Source of the DNA: Bacteroidales bacterium
Lineage (GTDB): Bacteria; Bacteroidota; Bacteroidia; Bacteroidales; F082
DNA length: 33,502 nt
Direction of reading: 5' to 3'
Assembly: GCA_017616735.1 (NCBI GenBank)
Contig: JAFZXP010000055.1
Location: forward strand, 1 to 33,502
The first letter of the stretch is position 1. The number at the start of each line of letters is the position of its first letter. Below are positions 16,700 through 24,152 of the stretch, in pieces. Both the position numbers and the translations under genes were made by a program. Under the pieces are notes generated by a model that saw nothing but the letters and a program-made list of their open reading frames with translations, was not told where the DNA came from and ran no database searches.

Positions 16700-17369
16700 T
16701 TAATACGTACAGCTACAACTCGACAAATATTTTTCAAAAATCGACTTTATTTCTTCCTTATTATCAATCATTTGGTGTAATCTTTCCAATCTTGTGGCGT
16801 TTGGGGAATTTGGAAACCAAAGTTTCAAATATCCGTTACGGCCGTATTTCTCGTGAAGGTGCTGCATCATGCGGTCGTATTGCTGCTCCTTGGAGAGCTC
16901 GGGATAGTGGTCGAGGCCGTATTGGATGGTGCGGCGGATGATAGTCTCGGGGTCGATGAAGCGGTCGGCTTCAGCCACGATGCGGCCATAGATGGTGCGA
17001 GGCTCGTGTTTCGCTGAGCCAGAAGTTGCCGCTGTCGAGAAGTGTAAGTTGGTCTTTTTTATAGAAAATGGCTTCGTGTTCGCCTCCCCTTTCGCCGTCG
17101 TCTCGGCCTATTCCGATATAGTCGTAGCCGTCGAGACCTTTCAGCAAGTCCTGAAGCTGACCGTAAAGCACTTCCTGCGTGCCGAAAATCATCGGATTCA
17201 TGAAGTTGATCTGGTCGCAAATCACCTGGCAGCGCTTGGTCCAGACATTGCCGTTAAGGCTGTCACCACGGTTTTTATAACGAATATTATACGAGCCAAC
17301 GAGCATCTCCTGAGCGCTCGTTGAAAGCGCTAAAATGCTGAAAAGAGCAATAAAAAGGAGTTTTTTCAT
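16700..17369 (-). pseudogene. Chimeric pseudogene: EEP N-terminus joined to HD-domain C-terminus
   Basis: Positions 17369-17008 encode residues 1-121 of the EEP protein (through NFWLSET), with a handful of substitutions relative to the intact gene at 13702-14625. From about 17014 down to 16700 the sequence instead matches the C-terminal half of the HD-domain gene at 18046-18657 (KHEPR, YGRIVAEADRFIDPET, then GLDHYPELSKEQQ). The two parts are in different frames, so EEP reading ends at 16971 after 11 foreign residues. The join lies in the 7-base stretch GTTTCGC (17008-17014 on the plus strand) present in both parents. The EEP metal site and HD motif are both lost. The upstream promoter (17387-17394) is intact, so a truncated 132-aa exported protein might still be made. 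Confidence 0.88.
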
Positions 17370-17386
17370 AATATAATATTTTTTTG

Positions 17387-17394
17387 CAAAGATA
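17387..17394 (-). promoter_or_regulatory. Promoter -7 element of the broken EEP copy
   Basis: TATCTTTG on the minus strand, 18 bases before the start at 17369. It survives even though the gene is broken. Confidence 0.5.
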
Positions 17395-17434
17395 CAAAAT
17401 ATTGATATTATGTGTTTCTTATTCGAAAAAAATG

Positions 17435-17442
17435 TATATTTG
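17435..17442 (+). promoter_or_regulatory. Promoter -7 element for outer-membrane barrel gene
   Basis: TATATTTG, 27 bases before the start at 17470, matching TAnnTTTG and divergent from the element at 17387-17394. Confidence 0.55.
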
Positions 17443-17469
17443 CTGCATCATTAAAACTTATTCGCTGTC

Positions 17470-18042
17470 ATGAAAAAAATACTGTTAGCTATTGGATTGC
17501 TATTCTTTACATTTGCTTCGTATTCACAAAATTATGCAAGTTCGGTCGAGTTGAGTATCGGACCTGGAATTGACGATTTTTACGACATCACCGTAGGAGT
17601 CGACATGAACTATGGGGTTGGTGTCACTAATTATCTCTACTTGGGCACAGGTGTCGGCGTGAAATATTTCAAAACCAAATACCATAATTCAACAATTTTT
17701 GAAGAATCGACATCGTCTGAAACATATAAAAACATATTAATCCCAATCTACGCGCGTATAAAATTAAAATTACCCCAAACGAACGTATCACCTTTTTTGC
17801 TGTTTGATATCGGCTATACTTTTGATATTTGGAACAACAATATAACCGACGGTGTGTTTTACGAGCCAGCGGCTGGCGTTGATATAAAACTAAAGGAAAA
17901 GCTGTCTTTAAGGATTGCGGCAGGGCTTAATATGCAAAAAGCATCTTATACCGAAGAGGCCATGTTTGGAAGCATGCCACATGTCGTCTTGAAAGACGGC
18001 TATGCGAAAACTGTCAACATTAAATGCGGTGTAGTATTCTGA
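17470..18042 (+). CDS. Outer-membrane beta-barrel (porin-like) protein
   Basis: 190 aa with a signal peptide (residues 1-20, FASYSQ) and then alternating hydrophobic strands with glycine and aromatic residues (for example NYLYLGTGVGVKYF, YARIKLKL, LLFDIGYTFDIW), ending in the strand NIKCGVVF with a C-terminal Phe, as expected for an outer-membrane barrel of about eight strands. Role unknown; small barrels like this are often annotated as porin-family or OmpW/PorT-like proteins. It is more A+T-rich than the flanking genes. It converges on the HD-domain gene with only 3 bases between them. Confidence 0.8.
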   Translation: MKKILLAIGLLFFTFASYSQNYASSVELSIGPGIDDFYDITVGVDMNYGVGVTNYLYLGTGVGVKYFKTKYHNSTIFEESTSSETYKNILIPIYARIKLKLPQTNVSPFLLFDIGYTFDIWNNNITDGVFYEPAAGVDIKLKEKLSLRIAAGLNMQKASYTEEAMFGSMPHVVLKDGYAKTVNIKCGVVF

Positions 18043-18045
18043 TAA

Positions 18046-18657
18046 TCAATTGATTTTATCAAAAATCTGTTTGATTTCGTTTTCCTCATCAATCATCTGA
18101 TGTAATCTCTCTAATCTTGCTGCGTTTGGGGAATTTGAAAACCAAAGTTTCAAATATCCGTTACGGCCGTATTTCTCATGGAGGTGCTGCATCATGCGGT
18201 CGTATTGCTGCTCCTTGGAGAGCTCGGGATAGTGGTCGAGGCCGTATTGGATGGTGCGGCGGACGATGGTTTCGGGGTCGATGAAACGGTCGGCTTCGGC
18301 AACAATGCGGCCATAGACGCTGCGAGGCTCGTGTTTCGCCGAGGCGCGATGGTCTTCAGCAGCTTCGGCCATGGTTTGAATCTGCTCTTCGGTGAACCAT
18401 TTTCGAAGGTTTTTATCGGCTTTTATAATCTGCGCCGACACCTCGTGATGCCGCTCACGGCCTTCGCGAAGCCCGGTGTCATGATAGGCCGCGATGACGT
18501 AAACCATATCCTTGTCAACATCGAGATGCTCAGCGATTTCAAGGCTTTGCTTGATAACCATACTGACATGGTCACGCTGATGTGCCGCGTCGAAGTGGTC
18601 GTAACGAGGGAGGATTTCGTTTCCGATATAAAAAACTATGTCTGGATTAATTTTCAT
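18046..18657 (-). CDS. HD-domain phosphohydrolase
   Basis: 203 aa, cytoplasmic, family of small HD-superfamily hydrolases. Metal ligands are visible: His30 in QRDHV, His59-Asp60 in AYHDTGL, His70-His71, His103 in EDHRAS, and Asp123 in AEADRF. The substrate is unknown; relatives hydrolyse nucleotides or other phosphoesters. The C-terminal half has a second, broken copy fused into the EEP pseudogene at 16700-17014. The promoter element ends only 4 bases before the start codon, so the mRNA may be leaderless. Confidence 0.85.
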   Translation of the reverse strand: MKINPDIVFYIGNEILPRYDHFDAAHQRDHVSMVIKQSLEIAEHLDVDKDMVYVIAAYHDTGLREGRERHHEVSAQIIKADKNLRKWFTEEQIQTMAEAAEDHRASAKHEPRSVYGRIVAEADRFIDPETIVRRTIQYGLDHYPELSKEQQYDRMMQHLHEKYGRNGYLKLWFSNSPNAARLERLHQMIDEENEIKQIFDKIN

Positions 18658-18661
18658 ATTA

Positions 18662-18669
18662 CAAAAGTA
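18662..18669 (-). promoter_or_regulatory. Promoter -7 element for HD-domain gene, possibly leaderless
   Basis: TACTTTTG on the minus strand. Its last base is at 18662 and the ATG begins at 18657, so initiation four to seven bases after the element would start the transcript at or inside the start codon. Confidence 0.45.
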
Positions 18670-18805
18670 CAGAATTATTTTTACAACTATTTGATACTAT
18701 TCAAAAAAATACTATTTTTGCAGGGATAATTCAAAAACATTGTATTTATGAAATCGGATTTCAAAAATATTTTTAATAATCGTCTGTTAGTACAAATATT
18801 TGTAT

Positions 18806-18813
18806 TATATTTG
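18806..18813 (+). promoter_or_regulatory. Promoter -7 element for the 18840-20109 operon
   Basis: TATATTTG, 26 bases before the start of the 51-aa gene, matching TAnnTTTG. Confidence 0.55.
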
Positions 18814-18839
18814 CACCGCCAGACCTAAACCAATTTATT

Positions 18840-18995
18840 ATGAATAAAAAAACTAAAACGTTGGAGCTCACGGAAAAAGAGTTCGATTTGATTCAGGCAA
18901 TCAGAAATTATAGAAAAAGTTACATTTTCTCTGGTCCTGATATAGTTTATCACATTGAAAAACTATTTACTGAATTAATGGAAGGTGAAGAATAA
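18840..18995 (+). CDS. Small 51-aa protein upstream of DUF5053 gene
   Basis: ATG at 18840 and stop at 18993-18995. The product starts MNKKTKTLELTEKEFDLIQAI and is charged and helical, with no known domain. It is preceded by a good promoter motif and followed 17 bases later by the 85-aa gene on the same strand. Short proteins of this kind beside DUF5053 genes seem familiar from Bacteroidales genomes, but I cannot check that here. Confidence 0.6.
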   Translation: MNKKTKTLELTEKEFDLIQAIRNYRKSYIFSGPDIVYHIEKLFTELMEGEE

Positions 18996-19012
18996 TTAAA
19001 AAACATAAAGTT

Positions 19013-19270
19013 ATGGCAACAATGGTATTAAAAGAGTCGCAGCAAGCGACAATGAAGAAACAACTTGAAGATTTGCTGGTTTCAATCTCTTGGAGAGATC
19101 TTGCTAACCGCTATTTCGGAAAATCAGGATCGTGGCTTTATCACAAACTTGACGGAGTGGATGGAAATAAAAAGCCAACAGAGTTTACTTTCGAAGAGAA
19201 GTATCAGTTAAAAGGCGCGCTTGTTGATTTGGCAGACCGCATCCGTCGCGCAGCAGACTCAATAGAATAG
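19013..19270 (+). CDS. DUF5053-like small protein
   Basis: 85 aa with the pattern ISWRDLANRYFGKSGSWLYH, then a helix LKGALVDLADRIRRAADSI. This resembles DUF5053, a Bacteroidota family of unknown function, an assignment made from memory of the pattern. No signal peptide; basic; the core segment reads like a helix-turn-helix-type helical fold, which is a guess. The SDR gene begins 2 bases after its stop, so all three genes from 18840 look like one operon. Confidence 0.65.
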   Translation: MATMVLKESQQATMKKQLEDLLVSISWRDLANRYFGKSGSWLYHKLDGVDGNKKPTEFTFEEKYQLKGALVDLADRIRRAADSIE

Positions 19271-19272
19271 TT

Positions 19273-20109
19273 ATGAAAAACTCTCAAAAAATAATACTCA
19301 TCACTGGAGGAAGCTCGGGAATCGGATATGATTCAGCAATTGCGCTGGCGAAGCAGGGACATAAGGTTTATGCGGCAGCTAGGCGCACCGATATGATGGA
19401 GCCTCTCAAGGAATTCGGAATTGTGCCGCTCAGCTTGGATGTAACTGATGACAACTCAATGCAAGAATGCGTAAAATCGGTACTTGACGCTGAAGGCCGC
19501 ATTGATGTTTTGATTAACAACGCCGGTTACGGCTATTTCGGCGCAATCGAAAACGTCAGCATGACAGAAGCCCGCAAGCAATTGGAAGTCAACGTGTTTG
19601 GAATGGCAAGGATGTGCCAGCTGGTGCTTCCAACGATGCGCGCGCAGCATTCAGGCCGTATCATCAACATCGCTTCGATTGCTGGACGTGTCACAGTGTA
19701 TTTCGGTGGCTGGTACAACGTGTCGAAATATGCGGTGGAAACCTTCAGCGACGCTTTAAGAATGGAAATGAAGCCCTTCGGCATCGACGTGGTGCTGATT
19801 GAGCCGAGCGCCATCAAGACAAACTGGGGAATAATCGCCGCCGACAACCTCGAAGCGTCGTCAAAAGGCACCGTTTACGAAGAGAAAGCGCAGAATGAAG
19901 CCAACAACATGCACACAGCATATCGCTCGAACTTATTCTCTAAACCAGCTGTGGTGACAAAAGCCATTTGCAAAGCAGTGAACCGCCGCCACCCTCGTAC
20001 CCGTTATTGCATCGGAAGAGGCGGCAAGATGATAATCTTCCTTCACAGCGTGCTTCCAACAAGATGCTGGGACAAAATCAATAAAATAATGACGAAAAAA
20101 GTGTTATAA
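19273..20109 (+). CDS. Short-chain dehydrogenase/reductase (SDR)
   Basis: Classical NAD(P)H-dependent oxidoreductase of 278 aa. Rossmann cofactor motif TGGSSGIG near residue 11, structural motif NNAGYG, catalytic Ser-Tyr-Lys with YNVSKYA, and the PG-like segment IEPSAIKTNW. Arginines after the second strand (AARRTDMM) favour NADPH. The C-terminal helix region (RYCIGRGGKMIIFLHSVLP) could touch the membrane, as in 17-beta-hydroxysteroid or retinol-type SDRs. The substrate is not known. Last gene of the small operon, ending 11 bases before the convergent DUF1846 gene. Confidence 0.9.
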   Translation: MKNSQKIILITGGSSGIGYDSAIALAKQGHKVYAAARRTDMMEPLKEFGIVPLSLDVTDDNSMQECVKSVLDAEGRIDVLINNAGYGYFGAIENVSMTEARKQLEVNVFGMARMCQLVLPTMRAQHSGRIINIASIAGRVTVYFGGWYNVSKYAVETFSDALRMEMKPFGIDVVLIEPSAIKTNWGIIAADNLEASSKGTVYEEKAQNEANNMHTAYRSNLFSKPAVVTKAICKAVNRRHPRTRYCIGRGGKMIIFLHSVLPTRCWDKINKIMTKKVL

Positions 20110-20120
20110 AATTTTAAGCT

Positions 20121-21581
20121 TTACTTCTTCACTGGATCGCACGTCAACCCAACTCCCAATTTCTTGAAGATCTTCTGGTCGACTTCAGGGAGCATCACAG
20201 TTGAGTGCATCTGGCAACCGTTAAGCTGTGGCAAGCAGTCGAGAGCTTTTTTGCAGTTTTCATCCCACAACGAGAGCATAGACAGTGCCACCAGCACCTC
20301 GTCGGTGTGCAGACGCGGGTTCTTGCCGTGCAGCAGGTCGACCTTAGTGGTCTGGATAGGCTCAATCATGGCCTGCGGGATGAGTTTCACATCGTGACCG
20401 ATTCCTGCCAAATGCTTGGTGGCATTAAGAAGCAGTGCCGCGCTTGAGCCCAAAAGCTCGCTGGCATGTGCTGTGATTATGGTGCCGTCCTCAAGCTCGA
20501 TGGCGCCGCAATGCTGGTTCTCCTGAGCCTTGCGCTCACGTGCCGCGATGGTGGTTTTGCGCTCGTCGGTAGTGATCTTGGCCTGCTTCATCAGCAATGC
20601 TATCTTGTTGACCTCATTCTCACTGCCCTTGCCTCTGGCCAAATCGCAAAGCGCTGTGTAATAACGCCTTATGATTTCATCTTTCGACGCCTTGCAGCAA
20701 ATCGCGTCGTCACTCAAGCAGTAGCCCGCCATGTTGACGCCCATGTCGGTTGGCGATTTATATGGATTTTCTCCGTAAATGGATTCAAAAATGGCGTTCA
20801 GCACCGGGAAGATCTCAATGTCGCGGTTGTAGTTGACAGCCGTCTCGCCGTATGCCTCCAGGTGGAACGGGTCGATCATGTTCACGTCGTTGAGGTCGGC
20901 TGTAGCGGCCTCGTAAGCAATATTTACAGGGTGTTTCAGCGGCAGATTCCAAATCGGGAACGTCTCGTATTTGGCATATCCGGCTTTGATGCCGCGTTTG
21001 TTTTCGTGATAGAGCTGGCTCAAGCAAACTGCCATCTTGCCGCTGCCCGGTCCAGGAGCGGTAATAACGACCAACGGGCGTGTAGTCTCGACATAGTCGT
21101 TCTTGCCAAAGCCGTCTTCCGAGTCGATGAGGGCCACATTGTTAGGATAGCCTTCGATAATACGGTGATAGTAAACCTTGATACCCAGTCTTTCCAAGCG
21201 ATGACGGTAAGCGTCGGCGCTGGCCTGACCGTTGTAATGTGTAATGACAACACTGTTAACCATGAATCCGCGGCTCATAAACTCGTCGCGCAAGCGAAGC
21301 ACATCGACATCGTAGGTGATGCCCAGGTCGCCGCGCACCTTGTTTTTCTCAATGTCTTTGGCACTGATTACGATAACTATCTCAGCCACGTCGGCCAACT
21401 GTGTGAGCATCTGCAACTTGATGTCGGGTTTGAAGCCCGGCAACACACGGCTGGCGTGGAAGTCGTCAAACAGCTTGCCGCCAAACTCCATATACAGCTT
21501 ATCGCCGAATTTGGCTATGCGTTCCTTAATATGTTCTGACTGAATTTTGAGATATTTCTCACTATCGAACCCGTATTTCAT
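20121..21581 (-). CDS. DUF1846 (UPF0371) family protein
   Basis: 486 aa from the start MKYGFDSEKYLKIQ. A start 60 bases further upstream is open but would lie before the promoter at 21609-21616, so I reject it. The protein matches the DUF1846 pattern: GFDSEKYL at the N-terminus, a nucleotide-binding-like TAPGPGSGKMA segment, GIKAGYAKYETFPIWNLPLKHPVNIAYEAAT, and a conserved C-terminal domain. The family is widespread and structurally known, but its function is not established. It is monocistronic and convergent with the SDR gene. Confidence 0.9.
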   Translation of the reverse strand: MKYGFDSEKYLKIQSEHIKERIAKFGDKLYMEFGGKLFDDFHASRVLPGFKPDIKLQMLTQLADVAEIVIVISAKDIEKNKVRGDLGITYDVDVLRLRDEFMSRGFMVNSVVITHYNGQASADAYRHRLERLGIKVYYHRIIEGYPNNVALIDSEDGFGKNDYVETTRPLVVITAPGPGSGKMAVCLSQLYHENKRGIKAGYAKYETFPIWNLPLKHPVNIAYEAATADLNDVNMIDPFHLEAYGETAVNYNRDIEIFPVLNAIFESIYGENPYKSPTDMGVNMAGYCLSDDAICCKASKDEIIRRYYTALCDLARGKGSENEVNKIALLMKQAKITTDERKTTIAARERKAQENQHCGAIELEDGTIITAHASELLGSSAALLLNATKHLAGIGHDVKLIPQAMIEPIQTTKVDLLHGKNPRLHTDEVLVALSMLSLWDENCKKALDCLPQLNGCQMHSTVMLPEVDQKIFKKLGVGLTCDPVKK

Positions 21582-21608
21582 GGATGTAAATTTTATTAAT
21601 ACGGGATG

Positions 21609-21616
21609 CAAAAATA
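21609..21616 (-). promoter_or_regulatory. Promoter -7 element that fixes the DUF1846 start
   Basis: TATTTTTG on the minus strand, 28 bases before the ATG at 21581. It lies inside the longer open frame, which supports the shorter start. Confidence 0.55.
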
Positions 21617-21662
21617 CAAATTTTTTCGCTGTCAGCTGCAAAAAAATAAAAAATTCTGCCTC

Positions 21663-22061
21663 CTAAAGAAGATTGAACTTCTTCGCCAGTTCGTCGCCTC
21701 GGCTGAGGGCTCCGTTCACCACACACACAGCCGACACTTGTGCCGAAACGCTCAGTTTCATATCCGATTTGCGGTAAATATCCTGCTCAAACACGAAACG
21801 TGCCCCGTCGCGGCGCAAATTGAGGCACGACAGAAACGCCTCCTGGCCGTGCAAAGGAGTTTTATACTTTATAGTAATCTCAGCCACCACCACATCTATG
21901 CCTTCATCGTGCCACTGCCTGAACGAATAGCCTTGCTCCTGCAACCATTTGTGACGCGTAGCCTCCAGATAATGCTGATAATTGGCATTATTGACAATTC
22001 CCTGGATATCGCACTCATAGTCGCGAGTCTCCATTTCCAATGTGTATAAGTAGTTTTTCAT
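21663..22061 (-). CDS. Hot-dog acyl-CoA thioesterase (YbgC/FcbC type)
   Basis: 132 aa with the 4-hydroxybenzoyl-CoA thioesterase/YbgC active-site pattern: Asp18 followed by QGIVNNANY, then the long helix YLEATRHKWL. Such enzymes hydrolyse short or aromatic acyl-CoA or acyl-ACP thioesters. It starts 4 bases after queF, so it is transcribed with the queuosine genes although it has no known role in that pathway; it may simply share the transcript. The substrate cannot be predicted. Confidence 0.85.
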   Translation of the reverse strand: MKNYLYTLEMETRDYECDIQGIVNNANYQHYLEATRHKWLQEQGYSFRQWHDEGIDVVVAEITIKYKTPLHGQEAFLSCLNLRRDGARFVFEQDIYRKSDMKLSVSAQVSAVCVVNGALSRGDELAKKFNLL

Positions 22062-22065
22062 AGTA

Positions 22066-22527
22066 TTAGTGCAGCTGATAGTTTTTCATTCTATCCTCGG
22101 CCATCTTTTCGTATTGAGTGCCTTTGCGGCCATAATTCACGTAGGGATGTATGCTGATGCCTCCACGCGGGACGAACAGCCCGACCACCTCGATGTAGCG
22201 CGGATCCATAAGCTTTACCAAGTCGTCAAGTATGATGTTGATGACATCCTCATGGAAATCGCCATGATTTCTGAAAGAAAACAAGTACAATTTCAAGCTC
22301 TTGCTTTCCACCATTTTCTTGTCGGGAATGTACAAAATCTTGATTTCGCCAAAATCAGGCTGGCCTGTGATTGGGCACAAAGCTGTGAACTCAGGGCAGT
22401 TGAACTGCACCCAGTAGTCGCGGTCAGGATGACGGTTTTCGAAGGCTTCGAGAATCTCGGGGGCATAAGTCTCGGGGATTTCCGCCTTGCGGCCTAATGA
22501 TTGCAAATTATCTTTTTCTCTATTCAT
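22066..22527 (-). CDS. queF: QueF, NADPH-dependent 7-cyano-7-deazaguanine reductase
   Basis: Reduces the nitrile preQ0 to the amine preQ1, the last step of the free-base part of queuosine synthesis. Short, single-domain form (153 aa). The nucleophile Cys51 lies in [14 protein letters not shown] with Asp58; the QueF signature [20 protein letters not shown] (74-93) holds the NADPH- and substrate-binding residues. Located 2 bases after queE in the que operon under the preQ1 riboswitch at 24109-24144. Confidence 0.96.
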   Translation of the reverse strand: MNREKDNLQSLGRKAEIPETYAPEILEAFENRHPDRDYWVQFNCPEFTALCPITGQPDFGEIKILYIPDKKMVESKSLKLYLFSFRNHGDFHEDVINIILDDLVKLMDPRYIEVVGLFVPRGGISIHPYVNYGRKGTQYEKMAEDRMKNYQLH

Positions 22528-22529
22528 AA

Positions 22530-23123
22530 CTATCTGATATTTAATATTTTATGCGTTTGCAACGAAAGCCGCCACTCGGGATGCTCTTTGCAAAATTCTA
22601 TTGTTTTATTGATTATTTCTTTGTTTTTCTCAGCGTCGCCGGTGTCGCATGGCTGAAGGAAACGGTGGGCGACGTTGATGTTGGCGTATCGGGAGACAAT
22701 GTGCGCATCGTCTCTACCGTCATATACCAATTTCAATTCGTCGGCATTTTTCAAAATCGGCATCGCATTTTCGCCCAGAAACATATCTTTCGGCGAGAGT
22801 GTGATCCAATCGACGTTTTTAGGCAATTCAACGGTGCCGTTGGTCTCGACAGCCACTGTTTTTCCTAATAAATGCAGCATTTCCACCAACGATTCGGTCA
22901 GTTGCAGCGCAGGCTCGCCACCTGTCACCACCACCAGCTGCGCCTTGTAACGTGACACCTCCTCGATGATGTCGCCTTCGGTCATCTCCTTGCCCTCGGC
23001 GTGATTTGTGTCGCAAAAGGGGCATTGCAGATTGCATCCGCTGAAACGGATGAACACGGCCGGCGTCCCGGTGTTGAAACCCTCGCCCTGCAGCGAATAG
23101 AATATCTCGTTGACGCGCATCAT
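22530..23123 (-). CDS. queE: QueE, 7-carboxy-7-deazaguanine synthase (radical SAM)
   Basis: Radical SAM enzyme that contracts 6-carboxytetrahydropterin to 7-carboxy-7-deazaguanine. The iron-sulfur cluster motif CNLQCPFC has the CX3CX2C spacing (Cys30, 34 and 37), preceded by FYSLQGEG, which is typical for QueE. Also seen are the GGEPAL motif and a late strand LSLQTHKI. 197 aa is within the normal range. The first ATG overlaps the queD stop by 4 bases; a second ATG follows directly. Confidence 0.96.
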   Translation of the reverse strand: MMRVNEIFYSLQGEGFNTGTPAVFIRFSGCNLQCPFCDTNHAEGKEMTEGDIIEEVSRYKAQLVVVTGGEPALQLTESLVEMLHLLGKTVAVETNGTVELPKNVDWITLSPKDMFLGENAMPILKNADELKLVYDGRDDAHIVSRYANINVAHRFLQPCDTGDAEKNKEIINKTIEFCKEHPEWRLSLQTHKILNIR

Positions 23124-23455
23124 TCGTCTATTTCGTAAGTAGCGATATTGCCAGTAGTCTCTTGAACATCAACGCGATAGCAATTAGTGATTTGGCCACA
23201 GCACCAGCGGGCAATGTTCTCGGCCGTAGGGTTGCACTTGAGCACATCGTTAACGACCTTATGATCCAACGCATCGACAATGCGGCGTTTTATCTCCGAA
23301 AAATCGACCACCATGCCGTTTTTGTCGAGTTCCTTGGCCTTGCAGTAGATGGTGATAATCCAGTTATGCCCGTGCAACGAGCAGCATTTGCTGGGATAAT
23401 CGAGCGTCAGCTGATGTGCGCCCGCCACTTCTATGGTTTTTTTGATGTAGTACAT
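23120..23455 (-). CDS. queD: QueD, 6-carboxytetrahydropterin synthase
   Basis: Converts dihydroneopterin triphosphate to 6-carboxytetrahydropterin. Zinc ligands are His14 (GAHQL), His28 and His30 in CCSLHGHNW; the catalytic Cys is Cys24 by its CX3HGH spacing. 111 aa is the usual size. The start codon region overlaps the queC stop, so the operon is tightly coupled here. Confidence 0.95.
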   Translation of the reverse strand: MYYIKKTIEVAGAHQLTLDYPSKCCSLHGHNWIITIYCKAKELDKNGMVVDFSEIKRRIVDALDHKVVNDVLKCNPTAENIARWCCGQITNCYRVDVQETTGNIATYEIDE

Positions 23456-24105
23456 TAGTCTTCGTAGTTTGTTGGGTCAATAATTCCGGCTTCTTGGAAA
23501 GCCTCTTTTCGTTCCTGACAGGTGCCGCAGCGGCCGCAATGCTGTGCTTTGCCACGATAGCACGAATACGTCTTGCTGTAGTCGATGCCGAGTGCGACGC
23601 CGCGTTTCACTATGTCGCCTTTTGTGATGTTTGTGTAAGGGGCTGCCAGTTGCACTCCTTCGTAAGTGCCGGCTGTCATAGCTGCATCCATCGCCTTCAC
23701 AAACTCAGGACGGCAGTCGGGATAGATGGCGTGGTCGCCGCCGTGGTTGGCAATCAATACACGTTTCAGCTTGCGGCTTTCGGCCAGTCCGCAGGCCACC
23801 GAAAGCATGATGCCGTTGCGGAAAGGCACTACAGTGCTGCGCATATTCTCGTCGTCGTAATTCCCTTCGGGTATGGCATCAGCGCCCGATGTCAGCGACG
23901 AGTCGAAATATTTGCCGATAAATCCCAGATTGATTACTATATGCTCTATGCCCAGATGCTGGCAATGCCAACGAGCACAGGCAATCTCGCGCTCAGCGTG
24001 GTTGCTGCCGTAGTCGAATGTGACGGCCAATGCAATCCGCTCGCGCTCTTCGTACAAAAGCGTGGTGGAGTCTAATCCGCCAGAATAAATGATAATTGAA
24101 TCCAT
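23455..24105 (-). CDS. queC: QueC, 7-cyano-7-deazaguanine (preQ0) synthase
   Basis: ATP-dependent enzyme turning 7-carboxy-7-deazaguanine into preQ0. PP-loop motif YSGGLDSTT (7-15) and a C-terminal zinc site of four cysteines in SCYRGKAQHCGRCGTC. 216 aa. First gene of the que operon. The leader holds a preQ1 class I aptamer whose pseudoknot ends 3 bases before this ATG, so preQ1 should reduce its translation. folE, queA and tgt, needed before and after these steps, are not in the window. Confidence 0.96.
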   Translation of the reverse strand: MDSIIIYSGGLDSTTLLYEERERIALAVTFDYGSNHAEREIACARWHCQHLGIEHIVINLGFIGKYFDSSLTSGADAIPEGNYDDENMRSTVVPFRNGIMLSVACGLAESRKLKRVLIANHGGDHAIYPDCRPEFVKAMDAAMTAGTYEGVQLAAPYTNITKGDIVKRGVALGIDYSKTYSCYRGKAQHCGRCGTCQERKEAFQEAGIIDPTNYED

Positions 24106-24108
24106 TGT

Positions 24109-24144
24109 CTTGTTTTGTTAAAGGGGGTTGTCAAGTACCCCTGG
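24109..24144 (-). promoter_or_regulatory. Class I preQ1 riboswitch controlling queC
   Basis: On the minus strand: P1 is AGGGG (24142-24138) pairing with CCCCU (24126-24122), an 11-base loop beginning UACUUG and ending ACAAC, then the A-rich tail UUAACAAAACAAG (24121-24109). The tail is identical, as I recall it, to that of the well-known Thermoanaerobacter class I preQ1 aptamer. The required H-type pseudoknot P2 is present: CUUG (24135-24132) pairs with CAAG (24112-24109). A conserved C ends the loop. The gene controlled is queC, the right pathway. The tail ends 3 bases before ATG, so preQ1 binding should block ribosome entry. Confidence 0.9.
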
Positions 24145-24152
24145 TTTCATCG

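Noticed and set aside
16700-16978. HD-fragment open frame as a separate 92-aa gene
   Set aside because: It starts at a GTG that is an ordinary Val codon in the intact HD gene, has no promoter, and lacks the HD metal site. Treated as part of the chimeric pseudogene.
18748-18828. 26-codon open frame before the 51-aa gene, with a TATTTTTG element at 18713-18720
   Set aside because: It might be a leader peptide, but the product is not recognisable and a better promoter for the downstream genes lies inside it at 18806-18813. Not annotated as a gene.
20466-21539. 357-codon open frame on the plus strand opposite the DUF1846 gene
   Set aside because: Shadow of the minus-strand DUF1846 gene, with no promoter and no domain.
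21582-21641. Upstream start for the DUF1846 gene adding 20 residues
   Set aside because: It would begin upstream of the TATTTTTG promoter element, and the family N-terminus begins at MKYGFD.
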